Shown in pieces: positions 18,102-18,957 of a stretch of 18,957 bases of DNA. The notes below the pieces were generated by a model, which worked only from the letters and a program-made list of their open reading frames with translations, was not told the origin of the DNA and searched no databases. A program made the position numbers and the translations under genes. Every line of letters begins with the position of its first letter. Positions within the stretch are counted from its first letter, which is position 1. Source of the DNA: Acanthamoeba sp. SK_2022b (Eukaryota; Discosea; Longamoebia; Acanthamoebidae); the NCBI GenBank assembly GCA_027943245.1, contig JANDJZ010000881.1:1-18957 (forward strand), given 5' to 3'.

Positions 18102-18700
18102 TGTGTTGTGCCAGTCCCCGAGTAAAGAACGAACTGCCGTCCTATGCGGCAACTCGGCTGCTGGAGCGGGCCCAGCAGGAAAACCACTTTAGGTGTCGAG
18201 CAGATGGCATCTCATCAGCAGTCTTTACATAAGCTGGAATGCTGTCCACCTTTCACACTCCCAGGCACACATTTCTCAAATCCTTTGTTTGAAGCAATGT
18301 AACGGTATCTACGGCCAGCTCCACCAGGTATGTTACCAGGCAAAGAGCGCTTTACTAGGCAACCTACAGGCCCAGGTTAATCATACTTGCCAATCGGGCT
18401 CAATCATGCGATTTCGACGCGCCATGGCCAGCTGGTCTGGCTTTATCGCCATAGCCCACTGGACACCAATGTCATGCATGGAGATGGCTGGCTCCGTGTT
18501 CAAAAAGAATCATCCGTTGGGCAGAATAAAGGAAGAAAGAGAAAAGAAGAAATAGAGAATCTTTCCCCCATTCTGTCGATATGAAGCGAAATGGTGGTGG
18601 TTCACTTCTACCACCCTTGGGTGCCTCTTCTCTGTTTGAGAATCAATCAGAGCCGTAGAATCAAATCAAATCAGATCAGATACAAGAAATAATCCATAAA
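18102..18700. other. Divergent intergenic region between the lysine-rich gene and the right-edge gene
   Basis: This 599-bp gap lies between two divergently transcribed genes. It contains a plus-strand open frame at 18193-18555 lacking an ATG at its start and lacking recognisable pattern. Within it are GTATGT and CTACAG motifs 42 bp apart. Near the right-edge gene there is a short AAATC/AGATC tandem (18661-18680). Nothing else is resolved. Confidence 0.45.
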
Positions 18701-18957
18701 ATGGAAGTGACCGAAGCGCCGAGAAGTAGCGGTGCGGCCTGCGTGGTGGCGAACAAGGTCAAGGAGTGGATGCAAGGCCAGTCGTTGGCCAAGCTGCCGC
18801 GCACAAAGGCCAAGTTGGAGAACGCCATTCGGCCAATGTGCCGCCTGTTCACCGTCCCGCCACAGCCGTCCTTCGAATCGGTCGTTCGATGGCTCGTCCT
18901 ACGCGGGATGCTCCGAATCGACGGCGACTCCATCTCTCTCCACCCTCCCTCTTCCTC
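18701..18957 (+). CDS. 5' end of an unrecognised gene (partial, runs off right edge)
   Basis: An ATG in a strong context (AAA-ATG-G) opens a GC-rich frame of 85 codons without a stop to the window edge. It begins MEVTEAPRSSGAACVVANKV and includes KEWMQGQSLAKLPRTKAKLE and SVVRWLVLRGMLRIDGDSIS. The pattern of a helical segment followed by a short beta-like end is reminiscent of small winged-helix folds, but this is only an impression. No family can be assigned. No intron is visible in the part seen. Confidence 0.6.
   Translation, partial: MEVTEAPRSSGAACVVANKVKEWMQGQSLAKLPRTKAKLENAIRPMCRLFTVPPQPSFESVVRWLVLRGMLRIDGDSISLHPPSS

Noticed and set aside
18193..18555. 120-codon plus-strand open frame before the right-edge gene
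   Set aside because: It opens on a non-ATG codon, has no recognisable pattern, and lies where the divergent promoters should be.

Overview
The window is nuclear DNA of a gene-dense, intron-rich eukaryote. Exons are GC-rich, most introns are 57-165 nt and nearly all GT-AG, intergenic gaps are short, and start codons sit in an A/G(-3)...G(+4) context. The style and gene content (F-box/LRR protein, TRF4-type poly(A) polymerase, class-B bHLH-zipper, E2F-like promoter sites) suggest a free-living protist; an amoebozoan of the Acanthamoeba kind is my best guess from gene architecture, not proven. All exon structures below were assembled by hand by matching splice sites, codon phase and protein-family pattern. 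Each multi-exon model closes to a whole number of codons.

Layout: (1) 1-108, minus: first codons of an unknown gene leaving the left edge. (2) 417-4624, minus: 21-exon gene for a 735-residue Tm-1-like protein (UPF0261 domain plus phosphoenolpyruvate-hydrolase-like TIM barrel). Three of its introns carry long CA/GT microsatellites. (3) 5071-8168, minus: 9-exon TRF4/PAPD5-type non-canonical poly(A) polymerase with a long disordered N-terminus and an RGG-rich tail. (4) 8313-8645, plus: intronless 110-residue protein, divergent from the polymerase gene with 144 bp between the two ATGs. (5) 8836-10681, plus: 4-exon gene for an acidic protein with three SAP-like repeats, a KEN box and two E2F-type palindromes in its promoter. 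(6) 10913-12661, minus: 4-exon F-box/leucine-rich-repeat protein, tail to tail with gene 5. (7) 13338-16066, minus: 6-exon bHLH-leucine-zipper transcription factor with a 671-nt intron. (8) 17019-18101, minus: lysine-rich protein of unknown function. (9) 18701 to the right edge, plus: start of an unknown gene.

These are independently transcribed eukaryotic genes, not an operon. Themes are nuclear: RNA tailing, chromatin/SAP, ubiquitin targeting and an E-box-binding factor. The observations most worth checking are the E2F-site/KEN-box/triple-SAP gene with an unrecognised N-terminal domain, complementary CA and UG repeats flanking one exon of the Tm-1 gene, three candidate GC-AG introns in three genes, and several conflicting or alternative splice signals in the polymerase gene.
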